DNA of 64,000 bases from Brenneria bubanii (lineage in GTDB: Bacteria; Pseudomonadota; Gammaproteobacteria; Enterobacterales; Enterobacteriaceae). The DNA is taken from contig NZ_JAKMAJ010000008.1 in NCBI RefSeq assembly GCF_022378355.1, positions 1 through 64,000 of the forward strand, written 5' to 3'. The notes under the pieces are model-generated. The model was given only the letters and a program-made list of their open reading frames with translations, made no database searches and had not been told where the DNA came from. This document shows, in pieces, positions 17,261 to 26,017 of the stretch; within the stretch, counting starts at the first letter, position 1; each line of letters starts with the position of its first letter. The translations under genes were made by a program, and so were the position numbers.

Positions 17261-17629
17261 TTATTCGATAACACCATGATCTTCTGAAATGATTTTATCA
17301 TTTTCCATTATGATGTAGTTCCATTTATTCAATTGATGATTATCGCTTAATAATGTGTAAGTATAGTTTTTATTTTTGAAGGTGTAACCTCTAAAATCGC
17401 AAGTCTCAGGGCAGTTTATGTTTACGGTTTCCCCTTTTAATTTTATTGTTTGCTTTGTTTTGATGCTTTTTGAGATTAATGTAACATTTTTACAATAAAT
17501 ATTACCCTCTTCACAATACGAGGTTATTTCGGCAATATATTTACTTCCTTTAAATATTTCTGTCGTTTCTGCATAAGATGATAAAGGAAATATCGCACTA
17601 AGAAGTGTTAGTAGTAAAATTTTTTTCAT
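17261..17629 (-). CDS. Exported immunity protein of the GH24 effector (predicted)
   Basis: This is a 122-residue protein with a signal peptide (ILLLTLLSAIFPLSSYA). The mature part is beta-rich with four cysteines (CEEGNIYC, NINCPETC), suggesting disulphides in the periplasm. Its ATG overlaps the stop of the muramidase gene by four bases. Small exported Cys-containing proteins are the usual inhibitors of lysozyme-like T6SS effectors, so immunity is the natural reading, but I do not recognise the family. It is strongly AT-rich compared with tssC. Confidence 0.7.
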   Translation of the reverse strand: MKKILLLTLLSAIFPLSSYAETTEIFKGSKYIAEITSYCEEGNIYCKNVTLISKSIKTKQTIKLKGETVNINCPETCDFRGYTFKNKNYTYTLLSDNHQLNKWNYIIMENDKIISEDHGVIE

Positions 17630-18531
17630 AATTTCACATAAACTCCTTTATGGAAGACATTTAATTCTGAAATTCGTCTGTTTAATAATCCCTGCATTGT
17701 TTTTCCTTGGCTTTTTATCCACATTTTCCATGCGGTATCAAGATCTTCATTGCTCAATCCATTTATTACTTTTAGCATCGTTGAGCCAGGGAAACCGCTT
17801 TTAGGACTATCGACACCGACATTATATGAAAAAATAACTAAAGCGTCGAACTCATTTTGCGTAAGATTGACCTTTACATATTTTTTTACGGCATCTTCGA
17901 ATTTTATTAATGTTGTTATGAAAAGTGTTTCTGCTTGTGTTTCTGTTATCCCATTCTTAAATTTATCGAATTCAGCATGACTTGATATAAGATATCCATA
18001 GCCTATGGTTGCGCCTGCAACATAATTTGTGATAATTTTTCCTGTCTGGTCATCATAAGGCTTTAGTCGTAATTCTTCATATTGTTTTAACAATAAAATA
18101 CCTTGGCGACTGAAGCTCATTACGGATGGGTTGTATTTTAAACCGCCAACATCATCGACATTATTTACTGACGAAAGCGGGATGTTTCTCTTAGCGCTAT
18201 TCCCCGTTGAAAAATTTCCCTGTTGTAAATATTTTATTGTCTTTCCATTCTTATCAACTTTAGCATCTGGGAATGATAAAAAATGGCGTTGAAATAATCT
18301 TATGGCTTTGATGGTGTTATACCCACAAATCCCATCTCCCCTTAATTTATATCCTTTTTTAATAAGTAATTCCTGAACAACTTTGACATCGTCAAAATGA
18401 TTCACACCGTTCATACCAACTGAGTATTTTATCTCCATAATATATTTTCTCATCCGGGGTATATTTTTATTCATATCCCAGTTCTGATAGGACTGGGAAG
18501 AAGAGCCGTACTCATACAGCTCCGTGACCAT
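17626..18531 (-). CDS. T6SS effector candidate: peptidoglycan-binding plus GH24 lysozyme domains
   Basis: Residues about 35-85 form a PG-binding-1 domain (VKVVQELLIKKGY, GDGICGYNTIKAIRLFQ). Residues about 140-300 form a T4-type GH24 muramidase: YEELRLKPYDDQTG with the likely catalytic Glu152, ATIGYGY at 175-180, ALVIFSYNVG, and GLLNRRISELNVF near the end. There is no signal peptide, as expected for a protein delivered by Hcp or VgrG into another cell's periplasm. The ATG at 18531 lies in sequence that also follows the tssC remnant, so the native start may be a later ATG such as 18438. It overlaps its immunity gene by four bases and is AT-rich. Confidence 0.85.
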   Translation of the reverse strand: MVTELYEYGSSSQSYQNWDMNKNIPRMRKYIMEIKYSVGMNGVNHFDDVKVVQELLIKKGYKLRGDGICGYNTIKAIRLFQRHFLSFPDAKVDKNGKTIKYLQQGNFSTGNSAKRNIPLSSVNNVDDVGGLKYNPSVMSFSRQGILLLKQYEELRLKPYDDQTGKIITNYVAGATIGYGYLISSHAEFDKFKNGITETQAETLFITTLIKFEDAVKKYVKVNLTQNEFDALVIFSYNVGVDSPKSGFPGSTMLKVINGLSNEDLDTAWKMWIKSQGKTMQGLLNRRISELNVFHKGVYVKL

Positions 18532-18535
18532 TATA

Positions 18536-20035
18536 TTACGCGTCTTTCGCTTTGAGTGACGGCAGCTTGGAAACCAACCGCAGAGAAACGGTCAAGCCTT
18601 CTAACTGATAGTGCGGACGCAGAAAGAACTTGGCGGCATAGTAACCCGGGCTGTCTTCAATTTCCTCCACCTGCACTTCGGCGGCGGCCAGCGGTTTACG
18701 GGATTTGGTTTCCTGAGATGAGTTGGCCGGATCGCCGTCAACGTAGTTCATTACCCAGTCATTCAGCCAACGCTCCATTTCATCGCGCTCACGGAAAGAA
18801 CCAATCTTGTCGCGCACGATGCATTTCAGATAGTGCGCAAAGCGGCAACAGGCGAACAAATAGGGCAGGCGTGCCGCCAGACGCGCGTTGGCCGTGGCGT
18901 CGGCGTCGTGGTATTCCGTCGGCTTCTGTAGTGACTGGGCGCCGATAAACGCGGCAAAGTCCGAGTTTTTACGGTGCACCAGCGGCATAAAACCGTTCTT
19001 TGCCAGTTCCGCTTCACGACGATCGCTGATGGCGATTTCAGTCGGGCATTTCATATCCACGCCGCCGTCATCGCTTGGGAAAGTATGGCAGGGCAGGTTT
19101 TCCACCGAACCGCCTGATTCGACGCCGCGGATGGACGTACACCAACCGAATTCTTTAAATGATCGGTTAATGTTGGCTGCCATGGCATAGGCGGCGTTAG
19201 TCCATGTGTAGTTGTTGTGGTTCGCGCTGTCGGTTTCTTCTTCAAAATCGAAACTGTCAACGGGGTTGGTACGAACGCCATAGGGCAGGCGCGACAGAAA
19301 ACGCGGCATCACCAGACCCAGATATCGTGCGTCTTCAGACTCACGCAGGCTGCGCCAGGCGGCGTACTCGGTATTCTGGAAAATTTTTGTCAGGTCGCGC
19401 GGATTAGCCAATTCCTGCCAGGATTCCATCTGCATGATGCTTGGGGCGGTCCCAGCAATAAACGGGCAGTGACTGGCGGAACCAATGCGCGCCATTTCAC
19501 CCAGTAATTCCACATCCTGCGGACTGTGGTCGAAGTAGTAGTCACCTACCAGGCAGCCGAATGGTTCACCGCCGAACTGGCCGTACTCTTCTTCGTAGAT
19601 TTTTTTGAAGATTGGACTCTGATCCCAGCCTACGCCCTTGTGGCGCTTTAAGGTGCGGCCCAGCTCCTGCTTGGAGATGCTCATAAAGCGGATTTTTAAC
19701 ATCTCGTCGGTTTCAGTATTATTGACCAGATAGTTCAGTCCCCGCCAGGCGCTTTCCAGCTTCTGAAACTCTTCGTGGTGAATAATCTGGTTAACCTGCT
19801 GGGAAAGTTTCTCATCGAGACCGGCAATCAGATTCTGAATGGTGCGATAGACATCGGATGAAACGGTCACCGTATTTTCCAGCGCTTGTTGCGCCAGTGT
19901 TTTTACCGCGTTCTCTACCGCTGAACGAGCCTGATCTGTCTTCGGTCGGAACTCTTTTTTAAGCAGTGTGCTGAATTCATCTTCACTGAATGTGTTCTGC
20001 GAAGGCTGAGTCTGTGGCTGATAAGAATTGCTCAT
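18536..20035 (-). CDS. tssC: TssC (VipB), large sheath subunit
   Basis: This 499-residue protein has the conserved KLESAWRGLNYLV, GEPFGCLVGDYYFDH, FIAGTAPSIMQM and FKEFGWCTSIRGVESGG segments and the C-terminal LEGLTVSLRLVSKLPS. TssB and TssC heterodimers form the contractile sheath that drives the Hcp tube. It follows tssB by three bases. Downstream of its stop the usual hcp is displaced by the muramidase/immunity cassette and a tssC relic. Confidence 0.97.
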   Translation of the reverse strand: MSNSYQPQTQPSQNTFSEDEFSTLLKKEFRPKTDQARSAVENAVKTLAQQALENTVTVSSDVYRTIQNLIAGLDEKLSQQVNQIIHHEEFQKLESAWRGLNYLVNNTETDEMLKIRFMSISKQELGRTLKRHKGVGWDQSPIFKKIYEEEYGQFGGEPFGCLVGDYYFDHSPQDVELLGEMARIGSASHCPFIAGTAPSIMQMESWQELANPRDLTKIFQNTEYAAWRSLRESEDARYLGLVMPRFLSRLPYGVRTNPVDSFDFEEETDSANHNNYTWTNAAYAMAANINRSFKEFGWCTSIRGVESGGSVENLPCHTFPSDDGGVDMKCPTEIAISDRREAELAKNGFMPLVHRKNSDFAAFIGAQSLQKPTEYHDADATANARLAARLPYLFACCRFAHYLKCIVRDKIGSFRERDEMERWLNDWVMNYVDGDPANSSQETKSRKPLAAAEVQVEEIEDSPGYYAAKFFLRPHYQLEGLTVSLRLVSKLPSLKAKDA

Positions 20036-20038
20036 TAG

Positions 20039-20566
20039 TTACTCCTCATTACCTTTTTGCGCGTTATCACCGTTGGGCAACTGGCTCAGCGCCTTGAGCA
20101 GAGTCGGGTCCTGAAGTACTTTGGTGATCAGTTCTTCGGCGCCGTTTTTGCCATCCATGTAGGTCAGCAGGTTGGAAAGCTGGGTGCGAGCTTCGAGCAG
20201 TTTATTCAATGGCTCGACCTTGCGTGCTACGGCGTCCGGTTGGAAATCGTCCATGCTTTCAAAGGTCAGTTCGACGTTAATCTTGCCATCTTCCGTCAAC
20301 GTATTATCGACCTGGTAAGCGACGCGGGGTTTCAATGCCTTCATGCGTTCGTCAAAATTATCAATATCAATCTCAAGGAACTTGCGTTCATCAATTGCGG
20401 GCAACGGGTCGACGGGTTTTCCTGCCAGGTCGGCCATGACGCCCATGACAAACGGCAGTTGAATTTTGCGTTCCGCGCCGTAAATCTCTACGTCGTACTC
20501 AATTTGTACGCGTGGCGCGCGATTTCGGGCGATAAATTTTTGCCCACTGGATTTATTGATTGGCAT
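20039..20566 (-). CDS. tssB: TssB (VipA), small sheath subunit
   Basis: The protein has about 175 residues with the family signature KFIARNRAPRVQIEYDVEIYG, the segment LPFVMGVMADLAG, and an acidic C-terminal helix ending in AQKGNEE. With TssC it forms the contractile sheath. I chose the ATG at 20566 (MPINKS), with GGAGA seven bases upstream, over an ATG four codons earlier. It is preceded by tssA and directly followed by tssC. Confidence 0.96.
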   Translation of the reverse strand: MPINKSSGQKFIARNRAPRVQIEYDVEIYGAERKIQLPFVMGVMADLAGKPVDPLPAIDERKFLEIDIDNFDERMKALKPRVAYQVDNTLTEDGKINVELTFESMDDFQPDAVARKVEPLNKLLEARTQLSNLLTYMDGKNGAEELITKVLQDPTLLKALSQLPNGDNAQKGNEE

Positions 20567-20643
20567 GATGTTCTCCATCGGATATGCGCGTTGAAAGTCT
20601 GTCGGCAGGCGTCAACGCCCGCCGACATTACGGGCGGACGCAA

Positions 20644-21657
20644 CTATTCGCGGCGTCCAAAGATATTTTCCAGTTGATTGACGCCGTCCGGCGCCAGGTC
20701 GCGAATAATGTCCATAAAGTTCATTTCAATCAGCCGCTGCACGCGCTCTATCATCTGCGGGGCAGGGTGGCTGGGTTCGTGCAGGACAAAATACTGTTTC
20801 GCTTTCTCCAGCATCAATTGCGCATCCTCTCGGGAGCGAACCTGTACGGAACGCCAGTCGCCTTCTTCGCGTGGGGCGGAAGCGGTCGCGGCAGGTAGGG
20901 TTTCCTGTTTCATTTCCGGCCCCCTTGTCGGGATTAAGGTCGAAATATCGGTAGTCTGGCAAGAAGCGGCGATAGTACCAATGAGTTTCCGCAACTGTTC
21001 CATCTCTGGTACGCCAGTTTCGCCCAAATGCTCGGTCAGTATCTCGCAAATATTTTTAAGCCGTTCATCGATCAACTGAATGGCTTCGATACCCGGCTGA
21101 TTGCTGCTGGCCAGCTCATCCAACAGACGCGCCCGCCCGCCTGGGTAGTCGGGACATTCGGTTTTGCTGCCGTCGAGCAATGACAGCGCGTCACGCAGGG
21201 TTATTTCATCCGCGGCGTTACGCAGCAGTTTGGCCTGCCGCAGCGTAGCTGTTAACGCCGATTTGTCGCTAAGCGCGGCTAGCGCGTTGATGCGATAAAA
21301 GGGATCGCGCTCCCCATACTCTTCCAGTTGCGGATAAAGTTCTTCCCAGTAGAGTAGCAACGCCTTCTGGATAAGCAGCAATCCGTCGGCGTAACCGGGC
21401 AGCGCGCGGCGTTTGGTCCAGGCATGGGTCAATGCGAGCATGACCCGCAAATCTTTAGTGCGCGCCAGCAGAGAAATGGCAAGCTTCTCGACTTTAGTCC
21501 AGTCAGCGGGTTCCGCCGGGATAATCGTTTCGCCGAATTGCTGCTCGGCTTTTCCCTGACTGGCCTGCTCCATTGCCTGAAAATCGGCATCGTACTCAAG
21601 ATTTTCCCCACACGGCTTTTCCGCTGTCACCGGGGCGAGAAACGTTTCAATATCCAT
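20644..21657 (-). CDS. tssA: TssA (ImpA-N domain), T6SS sheath-assembly cap protein
   Basis: The N-terminal ImpA domain is evident (FLAPVTAEKPCGENLEYDADF, LLARTKDLRVMLALTHAW, GYADGLLLIQKALLLYWEELYPQ). The C-terminal part (about 270-337) carries HPAPQMIERVQRLIEMNFMDIIRDLAPDG, the short conserved end of TssA class proteins that bind baseplate and sheath tip. The ATG at 21657 has GGAG eight bases upstream; a GTG two codons earlier is unlikely. It is placed between tagF and tssB. Confidence 0.93.
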   Translation of the reverse strand: MDIETFLAPVTAEKPCGENLEYDADFQAMEQASQGKAEQQFGETIIPAEPADWTKVEKLAISLLARTKDLRVMLALTHAWTKRRALPGYADGLLLIQKALLLYWEELYPQLEEYGERDPFYRINALAALSDKSALTATLRQAKLLRNAADEITLRDALSLLDGSKTECPDYPGGRARLLDELASSNQPGIEAIQLIDERLKNICEILTEHLGETGVPEMEQLRKLIGTIAASCQTTDISTLIPTRGPEMKQETLPAATASAPREEGDWRSVQVRSREDAQLMLEKAKQYFVLHEPSHPAPQMIERVQRLIEMNFMDIIRDLAPDGVNQLENIFGRRE

Positions 21658-21672
21658 TCGCACTCCTGCGGT

Positions 21673-22380
21673 TTATTCAAACATTGGCGGATAGAGTCCA
21701 TGGCGGCCGGGACGGGCGCCGCCGGCAGGGTCGAACAACAGTGAAAAAAGCTGTCCGGTAAAGTTGCCGCTGTGGACATGGGTATAGAGTGGATAGCCGT
21801 CGCTGCGGTTAGTCCACCAGAAACTGGTCTGGCGTTGCGGGTCAAAGCAGTCGCTGGCCTGGCACCAACTCAAATTGGCGGGGGCAGCCTCATAGCCGAT
21901 AACATCCAAAATTTCCGAGCGCGGCTCCTGCGTGGGGATGGTCGGCGCCGGGATGGCAAGCAAGGCCCGGTCAAGTTGTTCGGCCGAATAGACATTATGT
22001 ACCGCATGGAGGAGGGTGCGTCCCAGTTGCTGATACCAATCGCCGGCCATCGACAGTATCTGAGGCGACCATTCTGCGGGGTTAAACGCACACAGCGCGC
22101 ACACCGGATATTGACGGCCTACGCTGTCGCGACCGGGCAACAGGCAGCCTATTTGCACCTGCTGGCCGCCAAGCATTGGCGGCACCACGAAATTCCACAC
22201 CGGCGCGTTGTCGAATTGGCGACTGCCGGCCGCGCGTTCTTCGTCTTTTCGCCAGTTCATCAGTCCTATCTGAAACCAGTGCGACCATTGACGCAATAGC
22301 GCATCGGGGAACCGGCGCTGTAGGAAGTCGCCGGCACTGGGTAATTTTCCGTACCAGCTAATCACAGGATAGTTACTCAT
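21673..22380 (-). CDS. tagF: TagF (ImpM/SciT), T6SS-associated regulator
   Basis: The protein begins with VISWYGKLPSAGDFLQRRFP and contains WNFVVPPMLGG, LPGRDSVGRQYPV and SFWWTN, the pattern of the ImpM/TagF family. In Pseudomonas TagF is a post-translational repressor of T6SS that binds Fha. Here it accompanies the kinase, phosphatase and FHA genes. I took the ATG at 22380, which has an AAGGAA site; a longer frame would reach into tssM. It ends 15 bases before tssA. Confidence 0.9.
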   Translation of the reverse strand: MSNYPVISWYGKLPSAGDFLQRRFPDALLRQWSHWFQIGLMNWRKDEERAAGSRQFDNAPVWNFVVPPMLGGQQVQIGCLLPGRDSVGRQYPVCALCAFNPAEWSPQILSMAGDWYQQLGRTLLHAVHNVYSAEQLDRALLAIPAPTIPTQEPRSEILDVIGYEAAPANLSWCQASDCFDPQRQTSFWWTNRSDGYPLYTHVHSGNFTGQLFSLLFDPAGGARPGRHGLYPPMFE

Positions 22381-22397
22381 AGTCCGTTCCTTTGCGG

Positions 22398-25300
22398 TTA
22401 TGGGCATACAAAGCCGGGAAGCTGGAAGGGATTGCGGATGCTGTTGGGCACAAATTCCAGCGTTACCTGATGTCCGTCAACCATGAAGGTGGCCTGGCGG
22501 CTGAGATTGCTGCCAGGCGTGATGCGAGCGCGATCGAAAAAGCGGTTCAGTGCCCAGGCGCCATTGGTTACCAGCGTTGAGGTTGTGCCGTTGGTGAGCC
22601 CCAACTGCATCCGTACCTGGTTGGTTCCGCCCGGGCCTGGCCAACTGACCAGTTGAACAGCCTGCGGACCGTGGCTGTAACGCAACTGTTGGCCATCGAC
22701 ATCCAGCGTCAGATTAAGAATGGTGTTATCCATACTAACCGTGCGTAAGGTGACTCGATAGGATGGCGTAGCCGTACCGTTGGCGAAAAAGGCGTCGCGA
22801 ATAGACTGCGCCTGCTGGAATGGGCGTAATAGGCTTTCGCTGCCAGGCAGCGTTTTGCCATCAATACCTGGTGTAAAGCGCCAGCTCTGCTGGGTGGTAT
22901 CGACCTTGTTGGTCAGATTGTCGCGAAAAAAAGTGTCCATCAGTCCGGTTCCCGGCGCAAACATGCGCGCCAAATCGTCCGGCGTTACGTCGTTGTTGGC
23001 TGAGCGAACCAGCGGGTAGCGTCCGGCAATAGCCTGACGACAGAAACTGCCTACCTCAACGCTGATACGCTTGCGGATATTTTCAAGGTTCCGGCGCTGA
23101 GTATCGCTGCTTGCGCCGACCGCCATGCTGCTGAATATTCCCTGCAACTCGCTTGGCAGACGGCCTGCGCTGGCCTGTAAGTTGCTGATGGCGTCATTCC
23201 CCGGCGCATTCAGCCCGCTGTTCGTCGCGTCCTGGACGGCGGTAAGATAGCGGTAAAGATCGTCGACCTGCTTGAGAACATCGTCGAATACGATAGTTTT
23301 GCTGCCTTTCTCAAGCGGTTTTGCCAGCTCAACTATCGAGGCATAGTGATCGGCGACCATCTGTTCCGGCGTTTGCGCGCCGGCAGTGGCTATCGGCGTA
23401 TTGTCGCGATTGCTAAACAACGTTTCCAGCGTGCGAGTGGAGTTATTGCTGTTTTGCAAGGATGGATCCGCTTCCGCCGCGTTTGTCGTTGCATGAGCCA
23501 GCGTCAACACCTTGCCGAGGTTGATGACCAATCTGCGCAACGGTGAGTTATTGCTGGAAATCAGCCGTATGGTATTGATGCGCTGCGAGAGGTCGGCGCT
23601 GTTATTAAGCTGAATATCGGCCAGAAAACTGTCCCAGTGGACGATAAAATCCTGCATATAAAGCTGGCGGACTGCGCTATCGGTTTGCTGTTTATCTTCC
23701 GGCGACTCATTCATGCCCAGCACCCAGATGTCGTCCTTACGTAACGCGGCGATGACGCTGTCGATCTGGCCATTGAAGCTTTTCCAGTAGCCATCTGGCG
23801 TATACAGGCCAGGCACGCCGTCACTGATGGATTTGCCGCTTTTACGGGAAAATGCCAATTCACTTTGCGGACCGGCGAGCGTCGTCAAGGATACTGGCCG
23901 CAGGCTTTCATCATGCACCAGTAAACGCTTCAGACGACCATATACGCGAGTCGACAGTGGGTTCTGGTTAATAAGCGCCTGGTGACGGCTGATCAATGCT
24001 TCCTCTTTGGCATAAGGGGATGACTGAATCTGCGGTTCCAGCAGTTGCGTTAGGTGCTGTTCCAATTGGCTAAGCTGCGCCTGGGTCACATTTTGCGGCA
24101 GATTGCGCCGTAAATTGAGCATTACCCAAGAATGCAGAAATTTACCGTCATAATGTTTAGGCTGGTAAAGCATTTGGTAGGCTTTTAGCGCTTCGTAACT
24201 GTATTCCACGTCGCTGCCGTTGTCGTTACGCAACCAGGCGGTGATGTGTTGGGTCACCGCCGGCAGCAGTAACTGCTGTAAAGATTTTTGGTAGAGATCC
24301 TGCGATGCATTGCTGATGTCATCGCCACGATACAACCCCATACGGCGAGTTAGTGGCGGGTCGTTAACGTCGAATGCCGTACTGGCTGGAAGCTCGATCA
24401 GACTGTTGAGAAGCGGTAGTAAATTGAACAGGTCCTGTTGATTATGACCCTGGAGCGTCTTGCTCTGCTGCGCGACTTCCGGAATTTTTGCCTGAACTTC
24501 GTCAAGATAACTATTGTTTTGCTTGTAGCTGATTAGCCACAGTGTGCCGCTCGCCACCAGCAGCGTCAGCAGCGCTGCGTAACCAGACCAAATAATTGCG
24601 TGACTGCGCAGTTCCCACCAGCGATTTTGCCCTGCAATCCCCGCTTCTTGAAAGATAACGTTTTGTAGCAGGTTTTTAATAAAGAAGCTCTGCCCCTTGC
24701 CGGCAGGGATGGGCGATTCTTTATTGACGGAGTCCCAATTATCGCCATCCGCGCTGTTTACCGGCAGCGAAAGCGCGCGATTGAGTTCGCCCATCACACG
24801 GTCAAACGGCAGCCCTTCCTGAGTTCCGCTTGCCAAATAGATCCCGCGTGGCGAGAATTCGGTTTCAAAATTGGAGCGTGCAAATACGGTGTTCAGATAC
24901 TCTGCGAGTAATGGGCGCAGGGCGGTGAACTCTTGTGGGAAGAGGAAAATCTCGGCTCGTGTTTTGGTATCTCGCTCTTGCAGCAGGTTATCCGGCAGGC
25001 CAGCATCCAGACGCTGCTGCAGCAGCGCGAACTCCTGCGTGAATGCGCCCATGAAATCAAAATCGGCCTGTTTTGATTGATCCCACGGGAAAGTAAAGCC
25101 CCAGATCTGGTCACGCTGTGTTTTATCAAAACTCGCGAAATAAGACCGAAAACCTTTCAGGAGATCTGCTTTGGTGACCAGTACGTAAACCGGGAAACGA
25201 ATACCTAACTGTTCGTGTAATTCCTGTAGGCGCTGGCGAAGGTTTACCGCTTGCTGCTGAGAGGCTTCCGGCGACTGTGTGAGCAGATCGGAAACGCTTA

Positions 25301-26015
25301 TCGTGATAATGACGCCGTTAATCGGCTGACGGCGTCGGTATTTGCGCAGCAGTTCAACAAAACGTAGCCATTCACCGGCATCCTGAGTTTGCTCACTCTC
25401 CTGAGTGGTATAGCGCCCCGCGGTATCCAATAAAACCGCTTCGTTGGTGAACCACCAGTCGCAGTTACGCGTACCGCCTATTCCGCGCAGCGCAGTTTTG
25501 CCAAAACGGTCCGCTAGCGGGAACTGCAGGCCGGAATTCATTAATGCGGTTGTTTTACCGGAGCCTGGCGCGCCGATAATCACATACCAGGGCAATTGAT
25601 AAAGATACTGATTGCTGAAGCGTTGAGTCCACAGAGCACCGTGCTGTGACGAATTGTTGAAGTGCGCTTTTTTCAGGACCTCCGCCGCCTCATCAAAGCG
25701 TTCGGCCAGGATCTGATCCGCATTATTCAGAGGCGTGCTATCGCCTTTTCGCTGTTCAGGCTGAGCCTCACTGAGGTTATCCATGAGGCGTCGGTTGAGC
25801 CACGCTCTGTAGATACGCGGCACCACGTGGGCGTGAATCCAAATGAGGTAGATCACCAGGATACCGATAATTCGGTGCAGCACGGATTCCAGAGGGCGGA
25901 TATCGGCAATAGAAAGCAACGGACCAATCATCCAGATTACCGCGGCGAGCGCCGTGGCGCCCACAAAGCCCCAGAGGATGCGGTTAGTAAGTATTGAAAC
26001 GAGAATATTCAGCAT
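22398..26015 (-). CDS. tssM: TssM (IcmF), inner-membrane T6SS protein with NTPase motif
   Basis: This 1205-residue protein has two N-terminal transmembrane helices (about 10-32 and 44-62), a cytoplasmic domain with Walker A GAPGSGKTT near residue 148, a third helix near 472-492, and a long periplasmic part ending in QLPGFVCP. The conserved periplasmic segments FFRDNLTNKVD and WSWPGP-like VSWPGPGG are present. TssM joins TssL and the lipoprotein TssJ in the trans-envelope complex that anchors the baseplate. It overlaps nothing but is only two bases behind tssL. Confidence 0.96.
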   Translation of the reverse strand: MLNILVSILTNRILWGFVGATALAAVIWMIGPLLSIADIRPLESVLHRIIGILVIYLIWIHAHVVPRIYRAWLNRRLMDNLSEAQPEQRKGDSTPLNNADQILAERFDEAAEVLKKAHFNNSSQHGALWTQRFSNQYLYQLPWYVIIGAPGSGKTTALMNSGLQFPLADRFGKTALRGIGGTRNCDWWFTNEAVLLDTAGRYTTQESEQTQDAGEWLRFVELLRKYRRRQPINGVIITISVSDLLTQSPEASQQQAVNLRQRLQELHEQLGIRFPVYVLVTKADLLKGFRSYFASFDKTQRDQIWGFTFPWDQSKQADFDFMGAFTQEFALLQQRLDAGLPDNLLQERDTKTRAEIFLFPQEFTALRPLLAEYLNTVFARSNFETEFSPRGIYLASGTQEGLPFDRVMGELNRALSLPVNSADGDNWDSVNKESPIPAGKGQSFFIKNLLQNVIFQEAGIAGQNRWWELRSHAIIWSGYAALLTLLVASGTLWLISYKQNNSYLDEVQAKIPEVAQQSKTLQGHNQQDLFNLLPLLNSLIELPASTAFDVNDPPLTRRMGLYRGDDISNASQDLYQKSLQQLLLPAVTQHITAWLRNDNGSDVEYSYEALKAYQMLYQPKHYDGKFLHSWVMLNLRRNLPQNVTQAQLSQLEQHLTQLLEPQIQSSPYAKEEALISRHQALINQNPLSTRVYGRLKRLLVHDESLRPVSLTTLAGPQSELAFSRKSGKSISDGVPGLYTPDGYWKSFNGQIDSVIAALRKDDIWVLGMNESPEDKQQTDSAVRQLYMQDFIVHWDSFLADIQLNNSADLSQRINTIRLISSNNSPLRRLVINLGKVLTLAHATTNAAEADPSLQNSNNSTRTLETLFSNRDNTPIATAGAQTPEQMVADHYASIVELAKPLEKGSKTIVFDDVLKQVDDLYRYLTAVQDATNSGLNAPGNDAISNLQASAGRLPSELQGIFSSMAVGASSDTQRRNLENIRKRISVEVGSFCRQAIAGRYPLVRSANNDVTPDDLARMFAPGTGLMDTFFRDNLTNKVDTTQQSWRFTPGIDGKTLPGSESLLRPFQQAQSIRDAFFANGTATPSYRVTLRTVSMDNTILNLTLDVDGQQLRYSHGPQAVQLVSWPGPGGTNQVRMQLGLTNGTTSTLVTNGAWALNRFFDRARITPGSNLSRQATFMVDGHQVTLEFVPNSIRNPFQLPGFVCP

Positions 26016-26017
26016 CC

